A DNA stretch of 64,000 nt from Oscillospiraceae bacterium (GCA_015064355.1 SVSJ01000009.1:1-64000); one strand, 5' to 3'. Shown: positions 52,209 through 60,897, counted from the first letter of the stretch. The notes: generated by a model from the letters alone, not told the origin. Program-made: numbers and translations.

Positions 52209-53405
52209 ATGGAAGAAACATCTGTAAAAGTATGTCTTTTCGGAGATCTTTCCGTTTCACTTGGAAATAACACTGTCACCTGCTCCGGCACCCGTTCAAA
52301 AAAGGTGTGGGATCTCCTTGCCTATTTGTTCTATCACCGCGGCAGAAGTGTAACAAGTGACGAGATCACCTCCCTTCTTTGGAGTAACACAGGCGAATCT
52401 CCTAAAAACGCAATGAAAACAGCTCTTCACCGGGCACGTTCCCTCCTTGACTCTCTTTCCGACGGTCTTGGTCACAAAGTCATTCTGTTCAAGGACGGGG
52501 GATATTCTCTTAGCCCGGATGTAAAAATCACAGTTGACGTGGAAGAGTTTGACAGCCTGCTCCGCTCTGCACGGGACGCAAGCCCGGATGAGGCAACCGA
52601 TATCTACCTACGTGCTATCTCCATTTACACGGGAGACTTTGCAAATATTCTTTCATCTGAATCATGGGTGATCCCTATTTCGGCATATTACCACAATCTC
52701 TATGTTATAACAGTTGAAAAAATCGTTCCAAAGCTTGAAGAAGCAAAGCGGTTCAAGGAAGGTGTTGATATTGCAAAAGCAGCACTTCGTGTTGATCCAT
52801 ATCACGAACACTTCTATCAGCTTCTTATGAGATGCCTCTTGCAGACCGGCGCACGGGACGAGGTAGTAACGGTTTACGAGGAAATGAGCAAGTTGCTTCT
52901 CTCCACATTTGGTGTTATGCCCGATAAGGAAAGCCGCAGTCTCTACAGAGAGGCTTTAAAAACCGTAAACATCAGCACCGTTTCCCCGGATGCAGTAAAA
53001 GAACAGCTTACGGAAATCGGGAATATCTCCGGCGCCCTCCTTTGCGACTACGATTTCTTTAGAATGATGTATCAAGCAAAAGCAAGAATGATTGCTCGCA
53101 CAGGGGATGCAATACATATCGCTCTTCTGACTCTGCAAAGCAGGACTAAATCTGATATTGCGCAAAAGAGCATTGAGATTGCTATGGATAATCTGGAAAA
53201 GCACCTGTGCGCCTCTCTCCGCAAAGGGGATCTGATCTCACGTTGCAGCGTATCACAGTTTGTGATCATGCTTCCACAGGCAAATTACGAAAACAGTTGT
53301 GCTGTTTGTCAGAGATTTATCGATTCATTTGAGAAAAAATACTCGCACTCCCCTCTCAAAATCAACTATTTTGTTCATTCGGTTACACCGTCAACGGATA
53401 ATTAA
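52209..53405 (+). CDS. Winged-helix BTAD regulator with degenerate GGDEF domain
   Basis: A 398-residue transcription factor of SARP-like layout. Residues 5-100 are an OmpR-type winged helix (KVWDLLAYLFYHRGRSVTSDEI; DGGYSLSP). Residues 108-255 are the TPR-like bacterial transcriptional activator domain (VEEFDSLLRSA, AALRVDPYHEHFYQLLMRCL). Residues about 275-390 align with a GGDEF fold, yet the active-site loop reads SVSQF (347-351) instead of GGDEF, so no cyclase activity is expected. The I-site RxxD is kept as RKGD (338-341), exactly five residues before it. It may therefore bind cyclic-di-GMP as a ligand. GGAGG precedes the ATG. It is followed 32 bp later by the transglutaminase lipoprotein gene. 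Confidence 0.8.
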   Translation: MEETSVKVCLFGDLSVSLGNNTVTCSGTRSKKVWDLLAYLFYHRGRSVTSDEITSLLWSNTGESPKNAMKTALHRARSLLDSLSDGLGHKVILFKDGGYSLSPDVKITVDVEEFDSLLRSARDASPDEATDIYLRAISIYTGDFANILSSESWVIPISAYYHNLYVITVEKIVPKLEEAKRFKEGVDIAKAALRVDPYHEHFYQLLMRCLLQTGARDEVVTVYEEMSKLLLSTFGVMPDKESRSLYREALKTVNISTVSPDAVKEQLTEIGNISGALLCDYDFFRMMYQAKARMIARTGDAIHIALLTLQSRTKSDIAQKSIEIAMDNLEKHLCASLRKGDLISRCSVSQFVIMLPQANYENSCAVCQRFIDSFEKKYSHSPLKINYFVHSVTPSTDN

Positions 53406-53437
53406 CACTTATAAACATTTCAAGAAAGGGGTACGAT

Positions 53438-54655
53438 ATGCGATTCACCTTACGCAAAACAATAGCTTTGCTTGGTTTGGCAGCCCTTTTGTCAAGCTGT
53501 GGTGACGCGCGCATACCTGATGACACCCTCCCCCGTGACACAGAGCCGCCAGCGATAACCGAAGCTGATGCAACAGTTCCGGCAACAGAGTCGACAGTTA
53601 CGACCCCACCCGAGACCGAGGTGCAGGTAACAATTCCACCCGAAACAGAAGCGCCTATTACAACTGCACCGGAGACCGAATCACCCGCTACTCTTCCCCC
53701 GGAAACAGAGGCTCCCATAACAGCCCCACCGGAAACCATACCACCGGAGACGGAGATTCCGGGCTTTACTGAAATCGCAACCATAAACCCCGGCGAAATC
53801 GAAAACGAGGCTGACGCAATAAAGGATTCCCCTGCCATTGTAATACAGATTCCGGAGCTGCTCCAAGCCACCGCCCCCGGGCACGCAGAAAAAGACAGCG
53901 GCAGCGCGGTGATCGACTACTCAAACGTTACAGACGGTTACGTAACCGTGAAATATAAGCATAAAACCGGCACGCGAATCAAGGTGCAGATCAAGGGTCC
54001 GAAAACCACCTATACATATAACCTTAAACCTGAGGAATTAACGGTCTTCCCTCTCTCCGAAGGAAACGGAAAATACACCGTATCGGTTTACGAAAACGTG
54101 ACCGGCACGAAATACGCCACCGTTATATCAGCCTCATTTAATGCTAATTTGAAAAATGAGTTCGGGCCGTTCCTCTACCCCAACCAGTACGTTGACTACT
54201 CCCACGCACCAAATTCCGTAAACAAGGCATACGAGCTTACTGCAGGCTTGACCGACCCTCTCCAAATGGTAGCGGCAATATATGATTATGTTGTTGACAA
54301 TCTAACCTACGACAAAGAGAAGGCGGCTACGGTAAAAAGCGGTTACTTGCCGGAGTTAGACAAGGTGCTGGAAACAAAAACAGGCATTTGCTTTGACTAC
54401 GCAGCGCTGATGACCGGTATGCTACGAAGCCTCGGCATCCCCTGCAAGCTGGTTGTTGGGTATGCAGGTGATGCTTATCACGCCTGGATCAACGTGTGGT
54501 CAGAAAGCGAAGGCTGGATCGACGGAGCCATATTCTTTAACGGCACGTCCTGGCAGAGAATGGACCCCACCTTTGCCTCCTCCGCTCACCGTAGTCAAGG
54601 TATTATGGAATACATCGGTGACGGCAAAAATTACACCGAAAAATATCTTTACTAA
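53438..54655 (+). CDS. Transglutaminase-like lipoprotein
   Basis: A 405-residue lipoprotein: signal peptide with lipobox LSSC, then a Thr/Pro/Glu linker (about 25-110) of PPETEAPIT-type repeats, a beta domain (about 150-235), and a transglutaminase/protease-like core (about 270-385) with Cys in KTGICFDYAALM, His in GDAYHAWINVW and Asp in RMDPTF. Clostridial relatives are thought to act on wall peptides or surface proteins. AAAGGGG precedes the ATG. It is probably co-transcribed with the upstream regulator and ends just before the leader of the pilus operon. Confidence 0.87.
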   Translation: MRFTLRKTIALLGLAALLSSCGDARIPDDTLPRDTEPPAITEADATVPATESTVTTPPETEVQVTIPPETEAPITTAPETESPATLPPETEAPITAPPETIPPETEIPGFTEIATINPGEIENEADAIKDSPAIVIQIPELLQATAPGHAEKDSGSAVIDYSNVTDGYVTVKYKHKTGTRIKVQIKGPKTTYTYNLKPEELTVFPLSEGNGKYTVSVYENVTGTKYATVISASFNANLKNEFGPFLYPNQYVDYSHAPNSVNKAYELTAGLTDPLQMVAAIYDYVVDNLTYDKEKAATVKSGYLPELDKVLETKTGICFDYAALMTGMLRSLGIPCKLVVGYAGDAYHAWINVWSESEGWIDGAIFFNGTSWQRMDPTFASSAHRSQGIMEYIGDGKNYTEKYLY

Positions 54656-54760
54656 AAAAATGACAGAGTAATATACATAAGCAAAAGAGTTCAGTGTTTC
54701 TGTCAGAAAATCTGTGAGAAAACGAGCTTCTTGATCTTTTGACAGCTCGTTTTTTTGCCC
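54656..54760 (+). promoter_or_regulatory. Candidate RNA switch (attenuator) before the type IV filament operon
   Basis: Three segments can pair in mutually exclusive ways. TGACAGA (54661-54667) pairs with TCTGTCA (54699-54705). The overlapping segment CTGTCAGAAAATC (54700-54712) can instead pair with GATCTTTTGACAG (54733-54745), 13 bp with one mismatch and one G-U, which overlaps the 3' arm of the terminator. The terminator ends only 4 nt before the GGAG of pilC. This is the geometry of a transcriptional attenuator; no known aptamer was recognised. Confidence 0.45.
54719..54757 (+). terminator. Terminator in the pilC leader
   Basis: AAAACGAGCT, a 15-nt loop, AGCTCGT and TTTTTT. It stops transcripts from the transglutaminase gene, or acts as the off-state of an attenuator, immediately before pilC. 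Confidence 0.8.
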
Positions 54761-54771
54761 GGAGATAATTT

Positions 54772-55806
54772 ATGAAAAAACAAATCCTCTCATATTCAGA
54801 CATATCCGCCGTTTGCCTTGAGCTATCCCTGTTTATTCACGCAGGGGCAGACCCAAGCGCCGCTCTGATCATGCTGGCTGAAGAAACAAAAGCCCACTCT
54901 ATGAAGTCAGCCCTTTCCGAAATGGCTAAAAAAATTGACGAAGGCTCCCCTTTGTCTGCCGCAATCAAAGAATCGGGACTGTTCCCCGACGACGTGCACA
55001 AAATGCTTGTAATCGGAGAGAAAACAGGCCGAAGCGAGGATGTGCTTCGCTCCCTTTCGGCTTATTACGATCACAAGGACACCGCGGACCGTGAGCTTCG
55101 AGCCGCCCTTTTGTACCCGTCTATCCTTATGGCAGTAATGCTTTCGGTGATCGTTGTTCTGCTTACTAAGGTTTTGCCTATATTCAGCGATGTTTACGCA
55201 TCCTTGGGTGGGCAAATGACCGGTGTTGCGGGAGGACTCCTCCGATTCGGTCAGGTTCTTGATTCTGTTCTGCCCGGGATTTGTGTGTTTATTGGAATCG
55301 TCGCACTTATAATAATTGTCTTCGCTTCTTCCCAGGGATTCCGCAAAATAGTAAGTGATGCTTTTGATAAAATGGGGCAAAACAACGGAATCAGAAAGAA
55401 AACTGCCGCTGCAAAATTTGCCCAAGCACTTTCAATGTGTCTCCACAGCGGACTTACCCCTGCAGATGCCCTGGATATTGCCTCCGAGCTTTTGCCGGGT
55501 ACGGTTCAGGCTGAAGAATGCAAAAAAATGATGGAGAACGGTCTCTCCCTTGCTGATGCACTCCATGAATCCGGGCTTTTACCTGCTGCCGAATGCAGAC
55601 TTCTCGCCATAGGCTTCAAAAGCGGAAACAGCGAGGCAGTGGCTGATGAAATCACCCGTCGACTTGACAAGGACGCAAAAGAGGCTGTATCTCGACGCAC
55701 AGGAATGATCGAGCCTGCTATGGTGATAATCACCTCTGTTCTTATAGGATTGATCCTTCTGACAGTTATGCTTCCGCTCACCCACATTATGTCTTCTATA
55801 GGATAA
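54772..55806 (+). CDS. pilC: Type IV filament platform protein (PilC/GspF family)
   Basis: A 344-residue inner-membrane platform on which the assembly ATPase acts. It has two GspF repeats (about 10-130 and 210-330), each opening with a helical segment (CLELSLFIHAGADPSAALIML; FAQALSMCLHSGLTPADALDI), and three membrane helices near 115-140, 168-190 and 313-337. Length is as in compact ComGB-like members, shorter than the 400 of Gram-negative PilC. GGAG precedes the ATG. It heads the run PilC, four small membrane proteins, PilT. Confidence 0.9.
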   Translation: MKKQILSYSDISAVCLELSLFIHAGADPSAALIMLAEETKAHSMKSALSEMAKKIDEGSPLSAAIKESGLFPDDVHKMLVIGEKTGRSEDVLRSLSAYYDHKDTADRELRAALLYPSILMAVMLSVIVVLLTKVLPIFSDVYASLGGQMTGVAGGLLRFGQVLDSVLPGICVFIGIVALIIIVFASSQGFRKIVSDAFDKMGQNNGIRKKTAAAKFAQALSMCLHSGLTPADALDIASELLPGTVQAEECKKMMENGLSLADALHESGLLPAAECRLLAIGFKSGNSEAVADEITRRLDKDAKEAVSRRTGMIEPAMVIITSVLIGLILLTVMLPLTHIMSSIG

Positions 55807-55817
55807 TCAGACGACTT

Positions 55818-56135
55818 ATGAAACAAAAATTCAAGCTAAATTTTCTGTGGCCGGTTTTGTTCTTTGCCATAATCGCCGCAGTCATAGTCTCATTTGCACT
55901 TGCAATGGACGATCTGGCGGATAATCAGAATGAAGAACACAGGCTCCGTCTTGAGGAATCTGTCAGATTAGCCGCCGTTTCTTGCTATGCAAACGAGGGA
56001 AAATATCCGAAGGACCTTGATTATCTGGTGGAACACTACGGAATTCAGATAGACACCGATCGCTATACCGTTTATTATGAAGTGTTCGCGGAAAATCTGA
56101 TGCCCGAAATTACGGTGGTGGAACAAAATGACTAA
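55818..56135 (+). CDS. Small pilin-like membrane protein A
   Basis: A 105-residue protein with a short basic N-terminus, a membrane helix (about 8-30) and a helical-then-beta outer part: RLEESVRLAAVSCYANEGKYPKDLDYLVEHYGI has the amphipathic helix and CYAxEGxYPxxLxYL pattern seen in pilin-like clostridial proteins. No canonical prepilin cleavage motif is visible. It is 11 bp after pilC and overlaps the next gene by 8 bp. Confidence 0.7.
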   Translation: MKQKFKLNFLWPVLFFAIIAAVIVSFALAMDDLADNQNEEHRLRLEESVRLAAVSCYANEGKYPKDLDYLVEHYGIQIDTDRYTVYYEVFAENLMPEITVVEQND

Positions 56136-56592
56136 CCATTCATCAAAACGAAATCTCATTGGACTTGTTCCGATTCTGCTGTTTGTGATCCTGGCGGCAT
56201 CTGTTCTGTCGATCCTTTTGAGTAGCGCTGACACCTACGCTTCCATTACGGAAAGAGGCAATTCCACCTACACCACGCGCACCGCTGCCCAGTATATTTC
56301 AACCAAGCTCCATCAATCAGATGGAGTAGTCGGTGTTGAGATCTTCGGTCAGGATACTGCTGTGACTATTACGGAAACCATAAATAATCAGGAATATATT
56401 ACCCGAATCTACTGCTACGAGGGATATCTGTATGAGCTGTTTTCTAATGCCCTTGCGGATATGTCTCCGGAGGACGGCGAAAAGCTTTTGCCAATGGACT
56501 CCATGACCGCCACCGTTGACAATGGGCTTCTGACAATTGATATTGCGGGGCAAAGGATTGTTTTTGCCATACGCGCAAATAAGGAGGGGTGA
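56128..56592 (+). CDS. Small membrane-anchored filament protein B
   Basis: A 154-residue protein: one membrane helix (about 10-33), a Thr/Gln-rich helix (NSTYTTRTAAQYISTKLHQSDG), then a beta-rich head. The layout resembles DUF4860-type proteins of clostridial type IV filament loci; that family name is a guess. The gene overlaps its upstream neighbour by 8 bp and is followed after 2 bp by the next, so it belongs to the operon. Confidence 0.65.
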   Translation: MTNHSSKRNLIGLVPILLFVILAASVLSILLSSADTYASITERGNSTYTTRTAAQYISTKLHQSDGVVGVEIFGQDTAVTITETINNQEYITRIYCYEGYLYELFSNALADMSPEDGEKLLPMDSMTATVDNGLLTIDIAGQRIVFAIRANKEG

Positions 56593-56594
56593 AC

Positions 56595-56981
56595 ATGAAG
56601 AATAAATCCCCCCTCCAAATGATTGAATTCGTTATAATGCTTTTGGTGTTTGCGGTGCTGTCCGCGCTGTGCCTTCGCACTTTCTTCTACGCAAATGGAA
56701 TCTCAACGAAAACCGCCCTACGAGATGAGGCGATAATTGAAGCCCAAAACACAGCGGAGCTTCTCTCTTATCACAAGGGAGACTTTTCAGCCGGGGAAAT
56801 TGATGCGACTGCCTTGACTGACGGCCACTGGCAGATTGAACACGAAAATTTCACCATTGATATTGTAGCGACAGAGTCAGGCTCTCCCCTCCTTGCTGTT
56901 TACACAATAACCGCCACGGATAATAGCGGAGAAATACTGGCCGAGTTCCCTGTGTCCTGGCAGAAGGAGGTCGCAAAATGA
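56595..56981 (+). CDS. Small pseudopilin-like protein C
   Basis: A 128-residue protein with a pilin-like start: short Lys/Ser leader, then MIEFVIMLLVFAVLSALCL, a hydrophobic helix beginning near a Glu as in pseudopilins, an amphipathic helix (TALRDEAIIEAQNTAELL) and a small beta domain. No GFxxxE consensus is present. The ATG at 56595 is spaced 7 nt from AAGGAGG; a GTG two codons earlier is too close to it. It overlaps the next gene by 4 bp (ATGA). Confidence 0.7.
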   Translation: MKNKSPLQMIEFVIMLLVFAVLSALCLRTFFYANGISTKTALRDEAIIEAQNTAELLSYHKGDFSAGEIDATALTDGHWQIEHENFTIDIVATESGSPLLAVYTITATDNSGEILAEFPVSWQKEVAK

Positions 56982-57376
56982 AAAAAGAACGACGATCCTT
57001 CCCTCTCATCGGCGCCAGTTCTCTGATCGTGATCTTTGCGGTAGTGTGCCTTACCGTGTTTGCAATGCTTTCGCTAAACACTACCCTGGCAGGTGAGCGA
57101 CTTTCGCAGAAAAATGCTGACTCTACCGTGGAATATTACAAAGCCGAGGCGGCTGCACAGGAGATCCTCGCGAAAATCCGTGCCGATGAAACACCCTCCG
57201 AAGTGCAGCGCGCAGGCAACGTATATACATACTCCTGCAAGGTATCTGAGGGCAAAGAATTATTCGTAAACGTTACTGTGAACAGTGCAGATGACTACAA
57301 TATCAATATCTGGCAAGTTCGCTGGACTGACGACTGGACTCCCGACGACAGCATCAACGTCTGGGACGGAAACTAA
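56978..57376 (+). CDS. Small membrane-anchored filament protein D
   Basis: A 132-residue protein. The N-terminus FPLIGASSLIVIFAVVCLTVFAMLSL is one membrane helix, followed by a long amphipathic helix (AGERLSQKNADSTVEYYKAEAAAQEIL) and a short beta part. The pattern recalls PilX-like minor pilins. It starts within the stop of the preceding gene (ATGA overlap) and ends 22 bp before pilT. Confidence 0.68.
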   Translation: MKKERRSFPLIGASSLIVIFAVVCLTVFAMLSLNTTLAGERLSQKNADSTVEYYKAEAAAQEILAKIRADETPSEVQRAGNVYTYSCKVSEGKELFVNVTVNSADDYNINIWQVRWTDDWTPDDSINVWDGN

Positions 57377-57398
57377 ACCATTAACAGAGGTAAAACAT

Positions 57399-58457
57399 AT
57401 GACTGAAGTAACCGAATATCTCCGTTTAGCTGTAGAAAACGGCGCTGCTGATATTTTCTTTGTGGCAGGAAGTCCTGCAAGCCAGAGGCTCAACCGACGT
57501 TTATCTCCGCTTCTTGAGGACAAGCTTTTGCCGGCAGATACCGAGCGGCTCATATCCGAGCTGTACTCTCTTGCGAAAAGGCCAATGGACGCATACACAA
57601 AGAACGGCGACGATGATTTCTCTTTTGCAATTCCGGGTCTCGCCCGTTTCAGAGTCAGCACTTACCGCCAGAGAGGCTCCCTTGCTGCGGTGATCAGAGT
57701 GGTAGCCTTTAATATCCCCGACTGGCAGGAGCTTGGTATTCCCCAGGCAGTTATGGATCTTTCCGAAGTTACAAGCGGCCTGGTTTTGTTTACGGGTACT
57801 GCCGGAAGCGGTAAATCCACTACCCAGGCTTGTCTTATTGACAGGATCAACAAAACCCGCGACTGCCACATTATCACACTTGAAGATCCCATTGAATTCC
57901 TCCACCGAAACGCAAAAAGCATTGTGAGCCAACGTGAGATCGCAATTGACACTACTGATTATCTTTCGGCTCTCAGAGCATGTCTCCGTCAGGCACCCGA
58001 CGTTATTCTCCTTGGTGAGATGCGTGATGCGGAAACAATCCGTACTGCTATGACTGCCGCCGAAACAGGTCACACCGTGATCGCAACACTCCACACCAAG
58101 GGTACGGTGAACAGCATTGACCGTGTTGTTGACGCATTCCCTGCCGAGCAGCAAGGACAGATCCGTATTCAGCTTGCGTCGGTCCTTAACACCGTAGTTT
58201 CCCAACAGCTTGTTCCATCTGTAGACGGCGGTCTCATTTCTGCATTCGAAATTATGACCTCAAACAACGCTGTAAAGAATCTGATTCGCGACGGCAAAAC
58301 CCACCAGCTTCCTGCAACCATTGCTTCATCAAGCGGAGACGGTATGCTCTCAATGGATCAGTCACTTCTGGATCTTTACGCCGGTGGAAAGATCACAAAA
58401 GAAACCGCCATTCAATATGCTGACAATCCCGAGCAGATAAAACGCAGACTTCAATAA
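57399..58457 (+). CDS. pilT: PilT-type ATPase of type IV filaments
   Basis: A 353-residue hexameric secretion ATPase. N-terminal PAS-like domain to about 100, then Walker A GTAGSGKST (133-141), Asp box ITLEDPIEF, Walker B with VILLGEMRD (202-210), His box TGHTVIATLHT (223-233) and the late helix AVKNLIR (291-297) that is diagnostic for PilT retraction motors. No PilB-type extension ATPase (with its zinc-binding tetracysteine) is in the operon or window, so this protein may power both directions or rely on a distant PilB. GAGGT precedes the ATG at 57399; upstream in-frame starts lie within the previous gene. Confidence 0.93.
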   Translation: MTEVTEYLRLAVENGAADIFFVAGSPASQRLNRRLSPLLEDKLLPADTERLISELYSLAKRPMDAYTKNGDDDFSFAIPGLARFRVSTYRQRGSLAAVIRVVAFNIPDWQELGIPQAVMDLSEVTSGLVLFTGTAGSGKSTTQACLIDRINKTRDCHIITLEDPIEFLHRNAKSIVSQREIAIDTTDYLSALRACLRQAPDVILLGEMRDAETIRTAMTAAETGHTVIATLHTKGTVNSIDRVVDAFPAEQQGQIRIQLASVLNTVVSQQLVPSVDGGLISAFEIMTSNNAVKNLIRDGKTHQLPATIASSSGDGMLSMDQSLLDLYAGGKITKETAIQYADNPEQIKRRLQ

Positions 58458-58462
58458 AAAAC

Positions 58463-58500
58463 AGCCGAGATACCCAAATGGGTGCCTCGGCATTTTATTA
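58463..58500. terminator. Bidirectional terminator
   Basis: GCCGAGATACCCA-AA-TGGGTGCCTCGGC flanked by AAAAAACA and ATTTTATTATT, between pilT (+) and the PAS/GGDEF gene (-). Confidence 0.85.
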
Positions 58501-59838
58501 TTCTTCATTTGCGAAGTAAGCACAGTGTTTTCCATGGTTCTTTGCGCGGTACATTGCCCGGTCTGCTTTCTCAAAAAGCTCGTCTACGGTATATCCGTCA
58601 ACACCGTAAATACTTATTCCTATACTTCCGGAAACGTCAAGTGCACTAAGCTCACTGCATACATTTTTTAGGGAACCCACCAACGTTTCGGACTTGTCTC
58701 TTACTATATCTGCGCCGGAGATGTTCTTCATGAGTACCATAAACTCATCTCCCCCCACGCGTCCCACGAGATCGCTTTCGCGGAAGCATTCACGAATAGC
58801 TGCGGCAAATCTGGCAATGAACACGTCTCCCGCCTGGTGGCCGTATGTATCGTTGACTCTCTTGAAATTGTCAGCATCAATAACGAACAGGGCGTGCAAG
58901 TCTCCCTCACCGCTCTTGTCAAGGAAAGCCTTGGCGTATTTAAGCACAGCCGCTCGATTGAACAGACCTGTCATATCGTCTCTTTCCGCTGCCCACACAA
59001 GATTTCTCTCGTTCTCCTTCTGGGAGTGAATGTCACGCACGATAAGCATGGCGCACATATGGCTGTTTGATGGGTCTACCATGAACCTGATCTCGTCACG
59101 CACCCAGCGGTGTGATCCGTCTGAGAACCTGCGGACATATTCCAAGGTGAAGTCCCGCTTGCCGTTTGCGTAAATATCTCTCAAGGAATCTTTGGAGAAA
59201 TATCTGTAGAATGCGTATGCAGGGTCTTTTCTGTCTACAACGTTGCTGTACGCCGCCTGAATAAGTGCATCTATGTTTTCGTGGGCATCAAGGGAGTAAC
59301 CGTCGATGGTCTGGAGACGCTCCGTAATAACGCGCCAAGTGTTAATATCAATAAATGCAGCAAAGTATGTGTCATCCGGTAAATCAAACAAATACTCTAT
59401 CTCCGCCTGGTGATTCTGGTTTGCAAGATACTCGCGTGTTATATCACGGCTTACACCTGCAATACCAATGGGTTTTCCCTCTGCATCCTTAAGAACGTAC
59501 TTGGATGTGGAGCCGTATCTGGGTTGTCCGTTTTCATCGGGTAAGGGTTCGATATAGTCAAGTCTGTCCTCTCCTGTTGCCAGAAGCTTCGCATCGTCCG
59601 CAACATAACGTCTTGCAAGATTCTTGTCCTCAAATATATCATAGTCAGAGTGACCGATTATTTCTTCTCTGACATTCTTCCCTACCAGCTTAGTAAAGGG
59701 TACGCTCGCCGCCTGATACACGTGGTTAATGTCCTTCACAAACACCATAGAGGGTGTATCGTCAAGGATCGCCTGAAATGCAGTAAGAAGCAGTCTGGTA
59801 TTTTTGCCCTCTTTCAGTATTTCATCAATGTTTTTCAT
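58498..59838 (-). CDS. PAS/GGDEF diguanylate cyclase
   Basis: A 446-residue cytoplasmic enzyme that makes cyclic-di-GMP from two GTP. A PAS domain (about 20-140: DDTPSMVFVKDINHVYQAAS; IGIAGVSRDIT) is followed by a second PAS-like region (145-275) and a GGDEF domain (280-446): DDMTGLFNRAA, VIDADNFKRVNDTYGHQAGD, and intact GGDEF (362-366) with I-site RESD (353-356) five residues before it, so product inhibition is expected. TGAGGTGA precedes the ATG. It converges on pilT and lies downstream of the sortase gene. Confidence 0.94.
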   Translation of the reverse strand: MKNIDEILKEGKNTRLLLTAFQAILDDTPSMVFVKDINHVYQAASVPFTKLVGKNVREEIIGHSDYDIFEDKNLARRYVADDAKLLATGEDRLDYIEPLPDENGQPRYGSTSKYVLKDAEGKPIGIAGVSRDITREYLANQNHQAEIEYLFDLPDDTYFAAFIDINTWRVITERLQTIDGYSLDAHENIDALIQAAYSNVVDRKDPAYAFYRYFSKDSLRDIYANGKRDFTLEYVRRFSDGSHRWVRDEIRFMVDPSNSHMCAMLIVRDIHSQKENERNLVWAAERDDMTGLFNRAAVLKYAKAFLDKSGEGDLHALFVIDADNFKRVNDTYGHQAGDVFIARFAAAIRECFRESDLVGRVGGDEFMVLMKNISGADIVRDKSETLVGSLKNVCSELSALDVSGSIGISIYGVDGYTVDELFEKADRAMYRAKNHGKHCAYFANEE

Positions 59839-59929
59839 TAATTCACCTCAGTACCAATCGAAATACTCATCTATCATTATAATTATATTTTACAACCAAA
59901 AGTAATTTTCGTCAAGTAAATAATGCAAT

Positions 59930-59964
59930 AAAAAAATAAGCCCGAGGTTGTTCCCCGAGCTTTT
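59930..59964 (-). terminator. Terminator of the sortase B gene
   Basis: On the minus strand AAGCTCGGGG-AACAA-CCTCGGGCTT followed by ATTTTTTTATT. Confidence 0.85.
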
Positions 59965-59970
59965 TCTTAA

Positions 59971-60897
59971 TTATGACACTTCGTCTGCTGTGTAGATTCC
60001 GCTCTGTACGCAGTGGACCACCCAGCGGAAACGGCTGTCGCCACTCTGACTGCAGGTGGACAGGGTAAGAAGCTTATCGCCATCTTCAGCCGAGGGTTTT
60101 ATCCCTGCGTCAACCACAGATCTGCTGATGCAGAAATCTATGAGTGCCTGCTGCCCTTCTGTGTCATTTAATCCAAGTCGCCAGCTGGGTCCCTTTGCTT
60201 CTGCGTTATAGGCAGAAAAAACATCATATTTCAGCACACATCCGTCAATGAGAATGTAAACCGAGGGATGTTCTGCCAGAAATTCGGGATTATCGTATTT
60301 TTTCAGCGCGTTAAACATTGCGTCAATATACATACGGTGACCGTATATTATTGAGTGAAAATCACCGAAATCAGCTGATGAACGATAGTCCAGATATATC
60401 GATCCTACGCGGTTTTTCATTCCCTCCCATGAATAGTCCAGGTAATAAGAATTATCCTTTCCCTGGATCAAAGGGTACGAGATCGAGGTCCCGGGAATGC
60501 AGATCCATCCAATAACGTCAGGGTTTACTTTTCGCAGAGCCGCCACATCGGTTAGGAGAAGCTCAGCAGCAAACCCGTCAACCGGGATCTCAGGCTCATC
60601 TTCTACAGGTATTTCCGTTTCAGCGGTTTCATCCGGGATGATCGTTTGGGGAAGCTGTAGAATTGGGGTTGCGGGAATGTCCGTATCAAAAGCCACTGCT
60701 TCAGTTTTGGATGTGGTCACCTGAGGAGTTGACTTCGCTTCCGAGACTCCAAACTCGGGGGTATGAGCGATCTCCTTTGCCAGATCGTAAGATTCATCTG
60801 CGCGAATATAGTTTATGAGATGATTCCCGGCACCAAAGAGGCTGATAACAAACACAAAGGCAAGTATAATGGTCATTATTTTTTTTACTTTTTTCAT
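59971..60897 (-). CDS. srtB: Class B sortase (second), partner of the PEVTE-repeat protein
   Basis: A 308-residue membrane-anchored transpeptidase: membrane helix (about 8-28), a Thr/Pro/Glu linker to about 115, then the sortase core with VIGWICIPGTSISYPL, His in IYGHRM, Cys in LTLSTCS and Arg in SRFRWVVHC. It resembles the first sortase at 12350 in length and motif order. GAGAGGAG precedes the ATG at 60897. It lies 81 bp after the wall-anchored protein gene on the same strand, with a weak hairpin between, which makes that protein's VPLTG signal the likely substrate. Confidence 0.92.
   Translation of the reverse strand: MKKVKKIMTIILAFVFVISLFGAGNHLINYIRADESYDLAKEIAHTPEFGVSEAKSTPQVTTSKTEAVAFDTDIPATPILQLPQTIIPDETAETEIPVEDEPEIPVDGFAAELLLTDVAALRKVNPDVIGWICIPGTSISYPLIQGKDNSYYLDYSWEGMKNRVGSIYLDYRSSADFGDFHSIIYGHRMYIDAMFNALKKYDNPEFLAEHPSVYILIDGCVLKYDVFSAYNAEAKGPSWRLGLNDTEGQQALIDFCISRSVVDAGIKPSAEDGDKLLTLSTCSQSGDSRFRWVVHCVQSGIYTADEVS

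Noticed and set aside
54656-54760. Cyclic-di-GMP aptamer (class I or II) in the pilC leader
   Set aside because: None of the conserved GEMM-I blocks is present and no class II pseudoknot pattern was seen; only the alternative pairing and terminator are reported.
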